This document shows, one piece after another, positions 32,962 to 41,764 of a stretch of DNA of 64,000 nucleotides (the stretch's first letter is position 1; every line of letters starts with the position of its first letter). A program made the position numbers and the translations under genes. Under the pieces are notes generated by a model. It saw only the letters and a list, made by a program, of their open reading frames with translations, had not been told where the DNA came from and did no database searches. This DNA comes from Hominenteromicrobium mulieris (GTDB taxonomy: Bacteria; Bacillota; Clostridia; Oscillospirales; Acutalibacteraceae): assembly GCF_020687165.1 (NCBI RefSeq), contig NZ_JAJEQC010000006.1, one strand, 5' to 3'.

Positions 32962-33462
32962 ATGCAAAGCTTTACGCTCCGTCCCGCCGATTGGGAAGAC
33001 CTGCCCGCCTTCAAACACATCGCGCGCACAACGCTGACCGAAGATATTCCGGCGCTTTTTGACCCGAATAAACTGCTCGAAGATAAAAAGATCGGATTCG
33101 AGTACATCATGGCCGCAGAGCAAAACGGCGAAGTCGTCGGCTTTTGCTGCCGTTACGCCTGCCGTGATGCCGACACCCCCTACTGCGCGGAAATTTTCTC
33201 GCTGTGCGTCCTTCCGAAAGCGCAGCACAGCGGTATTGGTCGCGCTTTTGTAGAGGACGCTCTCGCCATCCTCTACATCAGCGGCTTTAAGATCTGCAAG
33301 GTCTGGCTGCCCGCCGGAAACCGCCGCGCCTTCGAATTCTTTGAAGCTGCCGGCTTTACGCGCGACGGCACATCTCGCGTCGTGCAGTGCGGCGAAGCCC
33401 CGCATCTTTTTTACCGTTACGAGCACCCTCTCACGCGCCCGGACAAAAAATATTACCGATAG
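32962..33462 (+). CDS. GNAT N-acetyltransferase
   Basis: A 166-residue GNAT-fold enzyme: acetyl-CoA loop LPKAQHSGIGRAFVEDAL (motif A, Q/R-x-x-G-x-G/A) and C-terminal NRRAFEFFEAAGFTRDG. It transfers acetyl from acetyl-CoA to an amine; substrate unknown. SD GAGGTG precedes the start. A terminator follows directly, so this ends the transcription unit. Confidence 0.85.
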   Translation: MQSFTLRPADWEDLPAFKHIARTTLTEDIPALFDPNKLLEDKKIGFEYIMAAEQNGEVVGFCCRYACRDADTPYCAEIFSLCVLPKAQHSGIGRAFVEDALAILYISGFKICKVWLPAGNRRAFEFFEAAGFTRDGTSRVVQCGEAPHLFYRYEHPLTRPDKKYYR

Positions 33463-33463
33463 T

Positions 33464-33504
33464 AAAAAGCGCAGCCGTGTATTTAACACACCGGCTGCGT
33501 TTTT
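33464..33504 (+). terminator. Intrinsic terminator after the GNAT gene
   Basis: CGCAGCCG...TGT pairs with ACA...CGGCTGCG, followed by TTTTT and preceded by AAAAA, so it can act on both strands. Confidence 0.8.
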
Positions 33505-33579
33505 ACGTGGATTTCATCTTCCCACAGACTTTCTACAAACTCGCCGAAAGCCGCCCCGCAAAAACGGACAAAATGCCAC

Positions 33580-33608
33580 TGTACAATATACCGCTTTGGG
33601 TGTATACT
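33580..33608 (+). promoter_or_regulatory. Probable promoter of trkA-trkH
   Basis: TGTACA (33580) and TATACT (33603-33608) are 17 bp apart. The -35 matches only four of six bases. A 110-nt leader would precede trkA; I see no known c-di-AMP riboswitch in it. Confidence 0.45.
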
Positions 33609-33726
33609 ACCCATGTATGCCCATGGCGATACAAAGGGGAAACGTGTCGTCCCGGGCGGAGTATTACGTGTTTAGGAAGTTTTCGGTTCGGGATATACCG
33701 AAAGCGGTTCGAGAAAGGAAAAAGAA

Positions 33727-35091
33727 ATGAGGATCATTATTGCCGGTGACGGAAAAGTGGGTCTTGCGCTTACGCGTCTGCTCTCACAGGAGGGTCACGA
33801 CCTTGTGACCATCGATTCCAATCGGGCGGTTTTGGAACGGGATATGCAGCAGTTCGACGTCATGACCGTGGTGGGCAACTGCGCCACCATGGCCACGCTG
33901 AACGAAGCGAAGGTACAGCAGGCAGAAGTGCTCATCGCCGCCACAAGCGCCGATGAAATCAACCTGCTGTGCTGTCTTACAGCAAGAAAAATGAACCCCA
34001 CGCTGCACACCATCGCGCGTGTGCGCAGCCCTGAATACAGAGAACAGCTCTACATGATGCGCGGCGAGTTCGGCCTTTCGCTCATCATCAACCCGGAGCG
34101 CGAGGCGGCAAAGGAGATTTTCCGTCTTCTGCAATTACCGGGCTTCTTAAAGCGCGAAACATTCGCAAAAGGCCGTGTAGAGATTGTCGAGCTGCGCGTT
34201 TTGGAGCGCAGCCCGCTCGAAAACGTCATTTTAAATCACCTGCCGCACGTGCTGGGCTGCAAGGTGCTCGTCTGCGCCGTCATCCGTGACGGCCACGCAC
34301 TCATTCCGTCCGGTGATACCATGCTGCGCCGCGGCGACCACATCTACGTCACCGCGCCGGTTACGGTGCTTTCCTACCTCATGAAGCGCCTCGGCATCAC
34401 GCAGAAAAAGATCCGCCACGCCATGCTCATCGGCGGCGGCCGCGTCAGCTATTACCTCGCGCAAATGCTCATCGGCGCGGACGTCCGTGTCAAGATCATC
34501 GAAAACAACCCCCAGCGCAGTGAACAGCTCGCACAAATGTTGCCGGAGGCGGCGATCATCTGCGCAGACGGCGCCAATCAGGAAATTCTGGAGGCGGAGG
34601 GTCTCAACGAAACGGACGCTCTTGTCACGCTCACCGGCATCGATGAACAGAACATCATCACCTCCATGGTCGGCAACGCAAAGGGCGTGCCGCACATTGT
34701 CACAAAGGTCAATCGCATCATGACGACCGGCATGGTGGAAACGCTCCCCATCGGCAGCGTCGTCAGCCCGAAGGAGCTGTGCAGCGCGAACATCGTGCAG
34801 TATGTGCGCGCCATGCAGCACCAAACTGGTGCCGCCGTCACGCTGCACCGCATTGCAGACGGCCGTGCCGAAGCGCTGGAGTTCATCGTCAATAAGCAGT
34901 CGAAGTATATCGGCGAGCCGCTGAAAAACCTGCGTCTGCGCTTAAAGAAAAATATTCTGATCTCCTGCATCACACACCACGGCAACACGGTCATTCCGGA
35001 CGGCGAATCGTACTATCAGCTCGGCGATACCGTCATCGTCGTTACCACGCGTGAGCAGCCGGTTTTGCAGTTCAACGACATTTTTGTGTAA
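33727..35091 (+). CDS. trkA: Trk potassium uptake regulatory subunit TrkA
   Basis: A 454-residue cytoplasmic protein of two RCK_N/RCK_C tandem units. The first NAD-binding loop is IIIAGDGKVGLALTRLL, the second LIGGGRVSYYLAQML. RCK_C domains occupy about 145-220 and 370-454. It binds NAD(H)/ATP (and often c-di-AMP) and gates the TrkH channel encoded 15 bp downstream. Length and domain order match single-chain TrkA. SD AGAAAGGAAA. Confidence 0.95.
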   Translation: MRIIIAGDGKVGLALTRLLSQEGHDLVTIDSNRAVLERDMQQFDVMTVVGNCATMATLNEAKVQQAEVLIAATSADEINLLCCLTARKMNPTLHTIARVRSPEYREQLYMMRGEFGLSLIINPEREAAKEIFRLLQLPGFLKRETFAKGRVEIVELRVLERSPLENVILNHLPHVLGCKVLVCAVIRDGHALIPSGDTMLRRGDHIYVTAPVTVLSYLMKRLGITQKKIRHAMLIGGGRVSYYLAQMLIGADVRVKIIENNPQRSEQLAQMLPEAAIICADGANQEILEAEGLNETDALVTLTGIDEQNIITSMVGNAKGVPHIVTKVNRIMTTGMVETLPIGSVVSPKELCSANIVQYVRAMQHQTGAAVTLHRIADGRAEALEFIVNKQSKYIGEPLKNLRLRLKKNILISCITHHGNTVIPDGESYYQLGDTVIVVTTREQPVLQFNDIFV

Positions 35092-35106
35092 AGGAGCGGC
35101 TGCACA

Positions 35107-36564
35107 ATGAATGTTAAAAGTATCAGCCGCACCGTCGGTTTGATTTTGCTCATCACGGGCATTTTTCAGCTTTTCCCGCTGCTCATCGCCGTCATCGATC
35201 ACGAGCCGAGAAATATACTCGCCTACATCGAGTCGCTGTGTCTCATTCTGCTCGTCGGCAGCGCGCTTTTGCTGTTCAGCCGCGGCGGCAACCGCATGTT
35301 TTCCGCGCAGGAAGGCTTTGCCGCAACGGGTCTTTCGTGGATTTTTATGTCCGCGTTCGGCGCACTGCCGTTCTTTTTAAGCGGTCAGATCCCGAGCTAC
35401 GTCGATGCGTTTTTTGAGATGGTCTCCGGCTTTACAACGACCGGCGCGTCTATCCTGACGGATGTCGAAGCGCTCTCGCGCTGCAACCTTTTCTGGCGCA
35501 GCTTCAGCCATTGGCTCGGCGGTATGGGCGTGCTCGTGTTCCTCTTGGCAGTCGTGCCCGGCGCGCGCAAAAACGGCGGCACCGGCATCTATCTCATGCG
35601 TGCGGAAAGCCCCGGACCGAGCGTCGATAAATTAACGCCGCACCTGCGCCAAACCGCTATGATTTTATACGGAATCTACATTTTGCTTACCGCGCTGTGC
35701 ATTGTGTGTCTTTTGCTCGGCGGCATGCCCGTGTTCGACAGCTTCTGCATCGCGTTCGGCACGGCCGGCACCGGCGGCTTTGCCATTAAAAACAGCAGCA
35801 TGGGCGGGTACAGCTACTTCCTGCAAACCGTCGTCACCGTGTTCATGTTCCTCTTCGGCGTGAACTTCAGCCTTTATTACATGCTCTTGCTCCGCAAGTT
35901 CAAAGCGGTGTTCAAAAACGAGGAGCTTCGCCTGTATTTCGGCATCGCCGCAAGCTCCATCGTTCTCATCGCCATCAATATCAGCCGCATGTACAATACG
36001 GTCTACGAGTCCGTGCACCACGCGGCGTTTCAGGTCGTCAGCATCATGACCACAACGGGCTACGGCACGGTCGATTTCGAGCAGTGGCCGGCGTTTTCCA
36101 AAGCAATCCTGCTTTCGCTCATGTTCATCGGCGCCAGCGCAGGCAGCACGGGCGGCGGTCTCAAGGTCTCCCGTGTTTTGCTCCTGATGAAGAGCATTCG
36201 CCGCACCATCCGCAAGGCGCTCCACCCGCGCCGCGTGCAGCCCGTTTATATGGACGGCCGCGCCGTCAGCGAAGAGGTCTGCGACAACGTCAACGCCTAT
36301 CTTGCCATTTACTGCGTCATCCTCGTGCTCAGCTTCGCCATCATCTCGGTGGACGGCTTTTCCATCGGCACCAATTTCTCCGCCGTCGCGTCCTGCTTCA
36401 ACAACATCGGCCCAGGCTTTGAGCTTGTCGGCGCCACACAAAATTTCAGCATTTACAGCGATCTCTCGAAGATTATCCTTTCGCTCGATATGCTCCTCGG
36501 CAGACTCGAGATTTTCCCTCTCCTGCTCCTCCTCAGCCCCGACACCTGGAGCCGCAGAAGATAA
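35107..36564 (+). CDS. trkH: Trk/Ktr potassium channel subunit TrkH
   Basis: A 485-residue membrane protein with repeated M1-P-M2 units, e.g. FFEMVSGFTTTGASIL (first pore loop), TAGTGGFAI (second), QVVSIMTTTGYGTVDF (third) and FNNIGPGFELVG (fourth), the selectivity-filter glycines of the Trk/Ktr family. It forms the K+ (or Na+-coupled K+) pathway gated by TrkA. Start after AAAGGAG. It is the second gene of the trkA-trkH operon. Confidence 0.95.
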   Translation: MNVKSISRTVGLILLITGIFQLFPLLIAVIDHEPRNILAYIESLCLILLVGSALLLFSRGGNRMFSAQEGFAATGLSWIFMSAFGALPFFLSGQIPSYVDAFFEMVSGFTTTGASILTDVEALSRCNLFWRSFSHWLGGMGVLVFLLAVVPGARKNGGTGIYLMRAESPGPSVDKLTPHLRQTAMILYGIYILLTALCIVCLLLGGMPVFDSFCIAFGTAGTGGFAIKNSSMGGYSYFLQTVVTVFMFLFGVNFSLYYMLLLRKFKAVFKNEELRLYFGIAASSIVLIAINISRMYNTVYESVHHAAFQVVSIMTTTGYGTVDFEQWPAFSKAILLSLMFIGASAGSTGGGLKVSRVLLLMKSIRRTIRKALHPRRVQPVYMDGRAVSEEVCDNVNAYLAIYCVILVLSFAIISVDGFSIGTNFSAVASCFNNIGPGFELVGATQNFSIYSDLSKIILSLDMLLGRLEIFPLLLLLSPDTWSRRR

Positions 36565-36592
36565 CTTTTTGCAATAAATTTGCACGGATAAA

Positions 36593-36621
36593 TTGCATCA
36601 AACGCTAAAATGCGTTATAAT
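36593..36621 (+). promoter_or_regulatory. Sigma-A promoter of the SH3b-transglutaminase gene
   Basis: TTGCAT (36593-36598) and TATAAT (36616-36621) are 17 bp apart. A transcript starting near 36628 gives a 64-nt leader before the start at 36692. Confidence 0.65.
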
Positions 36622-36691
36622 CAAATCAGCTTGTAAAGATCTGCATTTAAAACAGATCGAACTCAGGGTTTTTAAGGATAGGTGAAAACAA

Positions 36692-38644
36692 ATGCAATAC
36701 AGAAAACGTATGATCCGAAAGGGTACGGCGCTGTTGCTTTCCGCGTTGCTGCTCGCTTCGGCAATGCCGTTTGCGGTCTCTGCGGAGGAGGTTTCCGCCA
36801 AAACGACGGAATATGTCAATTTCCGCACCGGCCCCGGTACAAATTACAGCTCTAAGGGCGTCATTCCGTCCGGCACCGGCATCACCGTAACCGATACGAG
36901 CAATTCCGAGTGGTACGCCGTGCGTCTCTCTGATGGCTCCACCGGCTACATTTACGCCGAGTACATTTCCGTTTCCGGCAGCAATAACGCCGAAGACGGG
37001 GAGGTAAATGCTAAAACCACTGCGGATGTGAACTTCCGCTCCGGCCCCGGCACGAATTATAATTCCAAAGCCGTTATCGGCTCCGGCACCGGCATCATCG
37101 TCACGGATACCGGCAATTCCCAGTGGTATGCCGTGCGCCTTACAAACGGCTCCACCGGCTATATCTATGCGGAGTATATCCGCATCACGGGCGATGTCGG
37201 CACGCCGTCCGCACCGGCAGAACCAACACCTGCACCTTCTAACCCCGAAGCGGAGCAGACTGCGAAAACGACGGAGTACGTCAATTTCCGCACCGGCCCC
37301 GGTATAAATTACAGCTCCAAGGGTGTCATTTCCCTCGGCACCACCGTCACCGTAACGGATACGAGCAATTCCCAGTGGTACGCCGTTCGCCTGTCTAACG
37401 GCTCCACCGGCTACATTTTCGCGCAGTATTTGAAGCTCACAGGCAATGCGTCCGCGCCTACGGCTACGCCCGCGCCGTCCGACCCGGCAAATGAAAAGAC
37501 CGCCAAGACAACGGAGTACGTCAACTTCCGCACGGGCCCGGGCACAAATTACAGCTCCAAGGGTGTCATTTCCCTAGGCACCACCGTCACCGTAACGGAT
37601 ACGAGCAACTCCCAGTGGTATGCCGTCCGCCTTGCTAACGGTTCCACGGGCTACATTTTCGCGCAGTACATCAAAATCACGAGTACACCGTCCGCAACGG
37701 CAACGCCTGCGCCCACACCGACCCCCGCGCCGTCCGATCCGTCTAAAGAACAGACCGCAAAAACGACGGAATACGTCAACTTCCGCACGGGCCCGGGCAC
37801 AAATTACAGCTCTAAGGGCGTCATTCCGTCCGGCACTGCGATTACCGTAACGGATACAAGCAACTCCCAGTGGTACGCCGTCCGCCTTGCTGACGGCTCC
37901 ACGGGCTACATTTACGCACAGTACATCAAGATTACTTCCGCTACCGCAACGCCCGCGCCTACCGAGGCCCCGGCAGACGGCACCGTCCGCGCCAAGACCA
38001 CGGCAGACGTCAACCTGCGCAAGGGTGCAGGCACAAATTACGGCGTTATCCGCGTTGTCGGCAATAACACCGCTGTCACGGTCACGGAAGCCACCAACAC
38101 CTGGTATAAAGTAAAACTTTCCGATGGCACAGAGGGTTACCTCTATGCCCAGTATGTCACCGTCACCTCCGGCGACATCAACAGCGTCAAGAAAGAGGAG
38201 ACCACCGATCCCTCCACGCTCACCGAAGCCGAACAGAAAGCAAAAGCCGTCCTCGATACGATCGGCTGGGATCTGCGCGCGGCCTACAACTGGTCCGCAC
38301 ACGCACTTCCGTATTACACGCTCGGCCCGGAGGTCACCGGCAACAGCGTTCATTCCGAGTGGTACGCAAACTTCGGCTTTGACAATCACAAGGGCAACTG
38401 CTACGTCATGGCAGCCACATTCCAGAAAATGGCAAAACTGCTCGGCTATGATGCACACCTTGTTGAGGGCTACATCCGCACGTATAACGGCCGCGGCCGC
38501 CACGGCTGGGTTGAGATTGACATGAACGGCACCACCTACGTGTTCGACCCGAACTTCGAGTACGGCGGTTACGGCAACGGCTACCAGATCAACTACGGTA
38601 TGTCCGGTACGTTCAAGTATATCGACTATGCCCGTGTAGATTAA
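36692..38644 (+). CDS. Exported multi-SH3b protein with C-terminal transglutaminase domain
   Basis: A 650-residue exoprotein. Signal peptide at residues 1-31 (RKGTALLLSALLLASAM, cut near AVSA). Six bacterial SH3 domains follow (YVNFRTGPGTNYSSKG repeats), joined by Pro/Thr/Ala linkers, which bind peptidoglycan. Residues about 520-650 form a transglutaminase-like core with Cys in KGNCYVMAATF, His in GRGRHGWVEI and Asp in YVFDPNFEY. It probably remodels or crosslinks the cell surface. The repeats are nearly identical in DNA as well, so length variation between strains is likely. Confidence 0.9.
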   Translation: MQYRKRMIRKGTALLLSALLLASAMPFAVSAEEVSAKTTEYVNFRTGPGTNYSSKGVIPSGTGITVTDTSNSEWYAVRLSDGSTGYIYAEYISVSGSNNAEDGEVNAKTTADVNFRSGPGTNYNSKAVIGSGTGIIVTDTGNSQWYAVRLTNGSTGYIYAEYIRITGDVGTPSAPAEPTPAPSNPEAEQTAKTTEYVNFRTGPGINYSSKGVISLGTTVTVTDTSNSQWYAVRLSNGSTGYIFAQYLKLTGNASAPTATPAPSDPANEKTAKTTEYVNFRTGPGTNYSSKGVISLGTTVTVTDTSNSQWYAVRLANGSTGYIFAQYIKITSTPSATATPAPTPTPAPSDPSKEQTAKTTEYVNFRTGPGTNYSSKGVIPSGTAITVTDTSNSQWYAVRLADGSTGYIYAQYIKITSATATPAPTEAPADGTVRAKTTADVNLRKGAGTNYGVIRVVGNNTAVTVTEATNTWYKVKLSDGTEGYLYAQYVTVTSGDINSVKKEETTDPSTLTEAEQKAKAVLDTIGWDLRAAYNWSAHALPYYTLGPEVTGNSVHSEWYANFGFDNHKGNCYVMAATFQKMAKLLGYDAHLVEGYIRTYNGRGRHGWVEIDMNGTTYVFDPNFEYGGYGNGYQINYGMSGTFKYIDYARVD

Positions 38645-38678
38645 CGGCAAACCCTAAATCGGAAAGGAAATTTACCCC

Positions 38679-38717
38679 ATGTACAATAAAATGAAAACGG
38701 GCGCGCTGTTCAACTGA
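38679..38717 (+). CDS. Tiny 12-residue ORF coupled to the acyltransferase
   Basis: ATG at 38679 follows a good SD (GGAAAGGAAA), encodes MYNKMKTGALFN and stops at 38715-38717, sharing bases with the next ATG (TGATG). The acyltransferase start has no SD of its own, so ribosomes terminating here may start it. The peptide itself need not be functional. Confidence 0.4.
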   Translation: MYNKMKTGALFN

Positions 38718-39811
38718 TGAGCCGCCACATGAGAGCGGAAGCAGGGACTTCCGCAAACACCTTTCGCGTCCATTCGTTCTCTTATCTGCGCGCTGCGGCG
38801 TGCCTTGCCATCGTGCTTCTGCACACGGTGTTCTGTGCCGTGTCCCTTTTCCCGGAGGAAGCATCTGCCACGCAAGCCCTCCTCTCCAACATCGTCGTCA
38901 ACAACATGATGTGGGCGGTGCCGTGCTTTTTAATGGTTTCGGGTGCGCTGCTTTTAAACCCGGAGCGCCCCGTCACGGTGAAAAAATGCCTTACAAAGTA
39001 CATTCCGCGCATGCTCATCGCGCTCGTCGTGTTCTGTCTTCTGTTCCGCGCATTGGAGATCCTCGTCAATCACGAGCCCGTCAATGCCGAAACGCTGCTT
39101 TCGGGCTTTTATGAGATTTTCTCCGGCACCTCGTGGTCGCACGTCTGGTATCTCTACCTCATGATCGGCATCTATCTTCTTTTGCCGTTCTACCACAAAA
39201 TCGCGTCGAACAGCACGGCAGGGGAGCTGCGCTACCTCATGATTGTCTACGTCATCTTCCTGTCGCTTGTGCCCGTTTTAAAAACGTTCGGCATCTCCGT
39301 CGGGTTTTATATCTGCGTTTCCGCCATTTACCCGTTCTACCTCTTCTGCGGCTACGCATTGCGGCAGGGCGTGTGGCGCGTGAATCGCGGGCTTGGCCTG
39401 CTGTTTCTCCTCATCGGCACAGCGGCGGTCGTCCTGTTCACCGTGCTGAAAGAAAACGGCACCATAAAGGCCGCAGGCGTGTTCTACGGCTATTCTTCCA
39501 TTTTTGTCATTCTCCAGTCCATCGGCGTGTTCACGCTGTTTGGCTGCGCGGCAGGCAAAACCGGCGCACCGCGAAAAGAAAAATCTCCCGGCGTTTTCGG
39601 CAAGTTCGTTTTGGAGATTGATAAATGCTCGTTTGGTATCTATCTTATCCATATGATTTTCGTGCGCGGCATCTTAAAGCACACGAAGATCCACCCCTAC
39701 GGCGCAGGCAGTCCGTTTATTTTGATCGGCCTGACCCTCGGCATCTTCCTTGTCTCGTTCATCCTAACGTGGATTCTGAAGAAGATCCCCGGGGTTAAGA
39801 AAATCCTGTAA
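38717..39811 (+). CDS. Acyltransferase 3 family membrane protein
   Basis: A 364-residue membrane protein with about ten helices. The N-terminal FSYLRAAACLAIVLLH has the R-x10-H pattern of acyltransferase-3 (OafA-like) enzymes, which acylate surface glycans or peptidoglycan. The start codon shares bases with the upstream mini-ORF stop. The gene follows the exported SH3b-transglutaminase gene, so both may act at the cell envelope. Confidence 0.88.
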   Translation: MSRHMRAEAGTSANTFRVHSFSYLRAAACLAIVLLHTVFCAVSLFPEEASATQALLSNIVVNNMMWAVPCFLMVSGALLLNPERPVTVKKCLTKYIPRMLIALVVFCLLFRALEILVNHEPVNAETLLSGFYEIFSGTSWSHVWYLYLMIGIYLLLPFYHKIASNSTAGELRYLMIVYVIFLSLVPVLKTFGISVGFYICVSAIYPFYLFCGYALRQGVWRVNRGLGLLFLLIGTAAVVLFTVLKENGTIKAAGVFYGYSSIFVILQSIGVFTLFGCAAGKTGAPRKEKSPGVFGKFVLEIDKCSFGIYLIHMIFVRGILKHTKIHPYGAGSPFILIGLTLGIFLVSFILTWILKKIPGVKKIL

Positions 39812-39819
39812 ACGAATTT

Positions 39820-39850
39820 GGAGGCACACTTTCTTGTGAAGTGTGCCTCC
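39820..39850 (+). terminator. Hairpin after the acyltransferase gene
   Basis: GGAGGCACACTT pairs perfectly with AAGTGTGCCTCC. No T-run follows on the plus strand (ATTATCC), so termination is plausible but not certain. Confidence 0.55.
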
Positions 39851-39980
39851 ATTATCCTATCGGTTGAAGACGGCTATATTCATTTCCCCCAAAATAGAAA
39901 TATCATGCCGCATACATACGCGGTATATCACAGTTTCACCCTAAAAAGGAAGAAACTGCAAAAGAATACGCGCTTTTTGC

Positions 39981-40010
39981 TTGACATTTTTGTGCTTTTT
40001 CCGCTACAAT
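39981..40010 (+). promoter_or_regulatory. Sigma-A promoter upstream of the M50-like gene
   Basis: TTGACA (39981-39986) and TACAAT (40005-40010), 18 bp spacer; start codon 25 bp further. Confidence 0.65.
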
Positions 40011-40034
40011 CAAAGAAAAAGGGGAGGCGCTGCC

Positions 40035-41144
40035 ATGTTCATCAAGTCCCGTATTCTGACTGTTCTCGATTGCATACCCGTCGTCGCTTGCCTTTTGTGC
40101 ATTCGGTATCTGGAAAAAACGTTTTACCCGGGGCATTTCAGCTCCGGAAAAGCGGCCGCCGTCACGCTTATTTTAGTGTTTTTAATGGCGTTTTTATACT
40201 ACCTCGCGGCCTTTACGGAGGAGCTCGGTCGCCTGCTTTGCGGGCTTTTAACGGGCTACAAGTTTTCGTCCTTCTCCTTCGGTCGGTTCACACTCGCAAA
40301 GCAAAGGGGAAAGCTGCGCCTGTGCCGCACATCATCCAAAAAGCTCAACTGCATCATGGTGCCGCCGCCCATGGAAAACGGACGTTTCCCGTATAAGCTT
40401 TACTACCTCGGCGGCAGCATTTTCAACCTGCTCCTCGCCGCCTGTGCCGCGTTTTTGGCCGTGCGGTTTCGCGTAGTGCCCCTCGCGCTTTGCGCAGCCG
40501 CAGAAGCCGCGTTTCTCTTCTTCTGGTCGGCGCTTATAAATTTCATCCCGCTGCGCACGGAAAACTACATCAACCACGCGTGCAGCGCCGTCATGGCCGG
40601 CAAAACGAAAGAAAGTCTTTCACGTTGCCACGCAAAGTTAAACCGCCTTGCTGCCGAGCTCTCCGGCGTGCGTATGCGCGATATGCCGAAAGACTGGCTT
40701 CACATGCCGCGCGATTATGAGCTCCGCATGGCAGACGGCGCAGAGGAAGCGTTTCAGCTTCACTGCAAACGCATGGATGAGCACCGTTTCACGGAGGCTT
40801 TAGAGATTGCCGACCGCATTTTCGCGCAGAACACAGAAGGCCCCTTCCCATTGCAGGGCGATCTGCTCAATAACTGCGTTTACCTCTGCCTCATGGAAGA
40901 CAAGTCCGCCGCAGGCTATAAAACGCCCGCGTGGGAGCTTTTTCGCTCGCACAATGGGGGAAACCTCGCTGCCCTGCGTACGGAGTATGCCATGGCGCTT
41001 CTGTATGGGAACGACGCCGAAGCCGCGCGAAAAATCCGCCTGCAATTCGAGCGCGTCGCGCTGCGTTATCCCGCCCCCGCCGATGTCGAAACCGAGCGCG
41101 AGCTCATGGAGCTTGCTGCCGAAAAACACCGAAAGGAACCTTGA
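40035..41144 (+). CDS. M50-type membrane protein with destroyed zinc site
   Basis: A 369-residue protein. N-terminal half has several membrane helices in the M50/site-2-protease arrangement. The normal HExxH is EELGR at residues 62-66 in AFTEELGRLLCGLLTGYKF; both zinc histidines are lost and the glutamate is kept. In the third ligand region the aspartate is replaced (NFIPLRTENYIN). The C-terminal half is a soluble helical, TPR-like region. The protein is thus probably a non-catalytic relative that binds or regulates membrane substrates. Start ATG at 40035 after GGGGAGG; it ends 1 bp before the next gene. Confidence 0.7.
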   Translation: MFIKSRILTVLDCIPVVACLLCIRYLEKTFYPGHFSSGKAAAVTLILVFLMAFLYYLAAFTEELGRLLCGLLTGYKFSSFSFGRFTLAKQRGKLRLCRTSSKKLNCIMVPPPMENGRFPYKLYYLGGSIFNLLLAACAAFLAVRFRVVPLALCAAAEAAFLFFWSALINFIPLRTENYINHACSAVMAGKTKESLSRCHAKLNRLAAELSGVRMRDMPKDWLHMPRDYELRMADGAEEAFQLHCKRMDEHRFTEALEIADRIFAQNTEGPFPLQGDLLNNCVYLCLMEDKSAAGYKTPAWELFRSHNGGNLAALRTEYAMALLYGNDAEAARKIRLQFERVALRYPAPADVETERELMELAAEKHRKEP

Positions 41145-41145
41145 C

Positions 41146-41664
41146 ATGTCCACACTCCACATGGAAAAGATCACGGAGCACTCTAAAGATTTTCACCGCA
41201 CCGAAAACCTCTACGTCCGCGCGTTCCCCGCAAACGAGCGTACGCCCATTTGCGGTCTCATGCGGCACGACGGCCACGATTTCGTCGGCTTCTACGACAA
41301 AGACGAAAACTTCTGCGACTTTGCAAGCCTGCTCACCTACGGCGGCATCACGCACATTCTGTATTTCGCCATCGATGAGCAGTATCGCGAGCACGGCTAC
41401 GGCAGCGAAGCGCTAAAGCTCATGCACACGCTGTACCCGAAAAACCGCTTCATCGCCGACTTGGAGCTCGACATTCCTACCGCCGAAAACGAGCCCCAGC
41501 GCCACCTGCGCCGCGCATTCTACCTGCGCAACGGCTACACCCCGTCCGAGGTACGTTACATCTGGCAGGGCGAGCAGTACGAAATTTTAGTCAGCAGCGG
41601 AACCATCACAAACACAGAATTTGAAAACTTTTGGGATCACTTTCCAAATGATGAAGATCGGTGA
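41146..41664 (+). CDS. GNAT-family acetyltransferase
   Basis: A 172-residue GNAT-like protein. FAIDEQYREHGYGSEALKLM has the Q/R-x-x-G-x-G acetyl-CoA loop; LRRAFYLRNGYTPSE is motif B. Substrate unknown. It starts 1 bp after the M50-like stop, so both are co-translated. Confidence 0.85.
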   Translation: MSTLHMEKITEHSKDFHRTENLYVRAFPANERTPICGLMRHDGHDFVGFYDKDENFCDFASLLTYGGITHILYFAIDEQYREHGYGSEALKLMHTLYPKNRFIADLELDIPTAENEPQRHLRRAFYLRNGYTPSEVRYIWQGEQYEILVSSGTITNTEFENFWDHFPNDEDR

Positions 41665-41764
41665 TCTTCATCATTTGTGATCACGGACAACTGATAAAAA
41701 CAGACAGACTTCAACAAAACGGTCCGGATCGTTTTTGATGAAGACCGATAAAAAGGAGCCCGCC

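Noticed and set aside
36780..38160. CRISPR-like or tandem repeat array
   Set aside because: The repeats are coding and correspond to the six SH3b domains.
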